Positions 5,568 through 6,771 of a DNA stretch of 6,771 nt are shown in pieces. Source of the stretch: CAZFAP01 sp964516325. GTDB taxonomy: Bacteria > Auribacterota > JABMQX01. A program made the position numbers and the translations under genes. Within the stretch, counting starts at the first letter, position 1. Every line of letters begins with the position of its first letter. The notes under the pieces are model-generated. The model had not been told where the DNA came from, searched no databases, and was given only the letters and a program-made list of their open reading frames with translations. Location of the stretch: NCBI GenBank assembly GCA_964516325.1, contig CAZFAP010000219.1, positions 1-6,771 of the forward strand. Direction: 5' to 3'.

Positions 5568-6771
5568 ATGGCGCGGAACAAACTCTTGCTCGTCGGAATT
5601 GTCTTTCTTCCCATTCTTCTTTTCGCATCACCTGCCTTCTCGACCATCACGAGCGACGGGACGGTGCCCGGGGTTCCCATCGGCGACGATTGGGAACTCA
5701 CGTTCATTAAGCTCGCCGGAACATCGGACGGCAGCATGCCGGACCCCTCATTGGATTTCGATGCAGTTGCACAGAGCTACGACGTAACCGCCGCCGGACA
5801 TGACATCTGGGACGCCCAGGACGGCTGCGCGTTCATCTACAGGGAAATACCAGAACCGGGGAACATAAGGATCTCCATCCGTCTGGACGGGAGCTTCCAG
5901 GGTGGCTCCAACGGCTGGGCCAAGGCAGGCGTCATGATCCGGGATTCGGTCACCCCGGGTTCCAAGTACACTTTCTACGCCGGGACCCGCGGTCCCGACG
6001 GCGGCGAAGCCGTTCTCCAGTGGAGAAACATTGACGATACTGGTGGTGCGGAGCCGGACTTCCTGGGCAACAACATGCATGTCGCGAGCGATGGCCTCGC
6101 GTATCCCTACTACCTGAGGCTTGACTTTGATGTCGCCTCATCCACATTCACAGGCTATTACTCGACCGACGGTACAGATTGGACCCAGGGCGCCACCACC
6201 CACACAAACACCAACTTCACCTTTCCCCTGTACGCGGGACTGGCTCTGACCAGCCATGAACAAACCGTCGCAACCAACATGGTTTTCAGCGAGTTCAAGT
6301 TGCCCGGCTATGAGCCGAAGACCCTTGCCAGGGCGGGCCCAGACACCTATGTGTATGGCAACGAGGTTGCCACCCTCGATGGCAGCAAGTCCATTAAGAC
6401 TACGACCTATGCCTGGAGCCAGATCAAAAAACCTGGCGACCCCGACATAACCATAACCAACGCCAACAACGTGACCGCCACGTTTACTCCCCCAGGCACA
6501 CAGATCGGCTACACCCTGACTTTCAATCTGCACGTAACCGGCGAGACCGGCGCGCATGACGATGAAGTCCTTTACTTCGTCCGGGCCATTAATCCGCCTA
6601 AGGTCGCCCCGGGCAATTTCGTCATCAAGCCGCTGGACCTCCCCGGAGGCGAACTTGGCTTCCGGCTGGAATGGCCCCCTGTTTTCGACGCCACGAGTTA
6701 TCAGCTCGCCCTGAAACTCGGCCCCGAGTATTTCTGGACCTACACCACCTCCAACAGCTTCTACGAGTTCA
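5568..6771 (+). CDS. Secreted multidomain protein (DUF1349/concanavalin-like, PKD-like, FN3-like), 3' end outside window
   Basis: The frame is open from ATG 5568 to the window edge, 401 codons with no stop, so the C-terminus is missing. AAGGAG (5555-5560) lies 7 nt before the ATG. Residues 1-25 form a Sec signal peptide: Arg3 and Lys5, a hydrophobic core LLLVGIVFLPILLFA, and probable cleavage after AFS. Residues about 60-245 resemble the concanavalin-like DUF1349 domain, with GHDIWDAQDG near 77-86 and the hallmark WAKAGVMIRDS at 117-127. Residues about 255-340 look like a PKD-type domain (ARAGPD, YAWSQ, ATFTPPG). From about 342 an FN3-like domain begins (LEWPPVFDATSYQLAL). Such architectures belong to extracellular, often carbohydrate-associated proteins. 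A glycan-binding or surface role is inferred; no catalytic domain is seen. A PEP-CTERM or other sorting tail could lie beyond the edge. It appears to have its own promoter. Confidence 0.85.
   Translation, partial: MARNKLLLVGIVFLPILLFASPAFSTITSDGTVPGVPIGDDWELTFIKLAGTSDGSMPDPSLDFDAVAQSYDVTAAGHDIWDAQDGCAFIYREIPEPGNIRISIRLDGSFQGGSNGWAKAGVMIRDSVTPGSKYTFYAGTRGPDGGEAVLQWRNIDDTGGAEPDFLGNNMHVASDGLAYPYYLRLDFDVASSTFTGYYSTDGTDWTQGATTHTNTNFTFPLYAGLALTSHEQTVATNMVFSEFKLPGYEPKTLARAGPDTYVYGNEVATLDGSKSIKTTTYAWSQIKKPGDPDITITNANNVTATFTPPGTQIGYTLTFNLHVTGETGAHDDEVLYFVRAINPPKVAPGNFVIKPLDLPGGELGFRLEWPPVFDATSYQLALKLGPEYFWTYTTSNSFYEF

Noticed and set aside
5186..5710. Plus-strand frame of 174 codons running through the gap into the secreted protein gene
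   Set aside because: It crosses the promoter and leader and overlaps the signal-peptide gene out of frame, with no protein features and no good ribosome site.
1..6771. CRISPR array, tRNA or rRNA genes, insertion sequence ends
   Set aside because: No regularly spaced direct repeats, cloverleaf-like sequence, rRNA core motifs or transposase were seen on either strand.

Overview
The window is a GC-rich bacterial segment read almost entirely on the + strand. It has two parts that differ in base and codon style. No 16S or other lineage marker is present. A short animal-type transketolase, a Tat-exported sugar-isomerase-like protein and a secreted concanavalin/PKD/FN3-type multidomain protein together would fit an uncultivated Gram-negative of the Planctomycetes-Verrucomicrobia kind or a related candidate phylum. 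That placement is inference and weak.

Positions 1-1416 hold two tandem HEPN/MNT toxin-antitoxin modules. The first is cut by the window edge: the last 24 codons of an MntA-like nucleotidyltransferase overlap a complete HepT-type HEPN ribonuclease with an intact R-X4-H-X-Y motif. A 299-bp non-coding gap with hairpins and an imperfect internal repeat follows. The second module has the reverse gene order: a HEPN protein of another subfamily overlaps by 25 bp a minimal nucleotidyltransferase with an intact GS-X10-D-X-D signature.

Positions 1466-3520 form one continuous open frame. Its last 616 codons are a complete transketolase, with probable start at 1670. Its first 68 codons (1466-1669) are not transketolase and look like a small basic protein joined in frame. 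After 48 bp with a hairpin and a very strong Shine-Dalgarno sequence comes a 535-residue protein with a twin-arginine signal and a fucose/arabinose-isomerase-like C-terminal region (3569-5176). It is probably co-transcribed with the transketolase. One enzyme is cytoplasmic and the other is apparently exported, so the pairing is unexpected.

Positions 5177-5567 (391 bp) are non-coding. A GC-rich run of hairpins comes first, then an A-tract-rich stretch with a perfect TTGACA box, then a potentially folded 5' leader. This leads into a gene starting at 5568 that runs off the right edge. It encodes a Sec-secreted protein with a DUF1349/concanavalin-like domain, a PKD-like domain and the start of an FN3-like domain.

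The most notable points are the back-to-back HEPN/MNT modules of opposite gene order, the in-frame foreign N-terminus on the transketolase, and the Tat-exported isomerase-like protein beside it.
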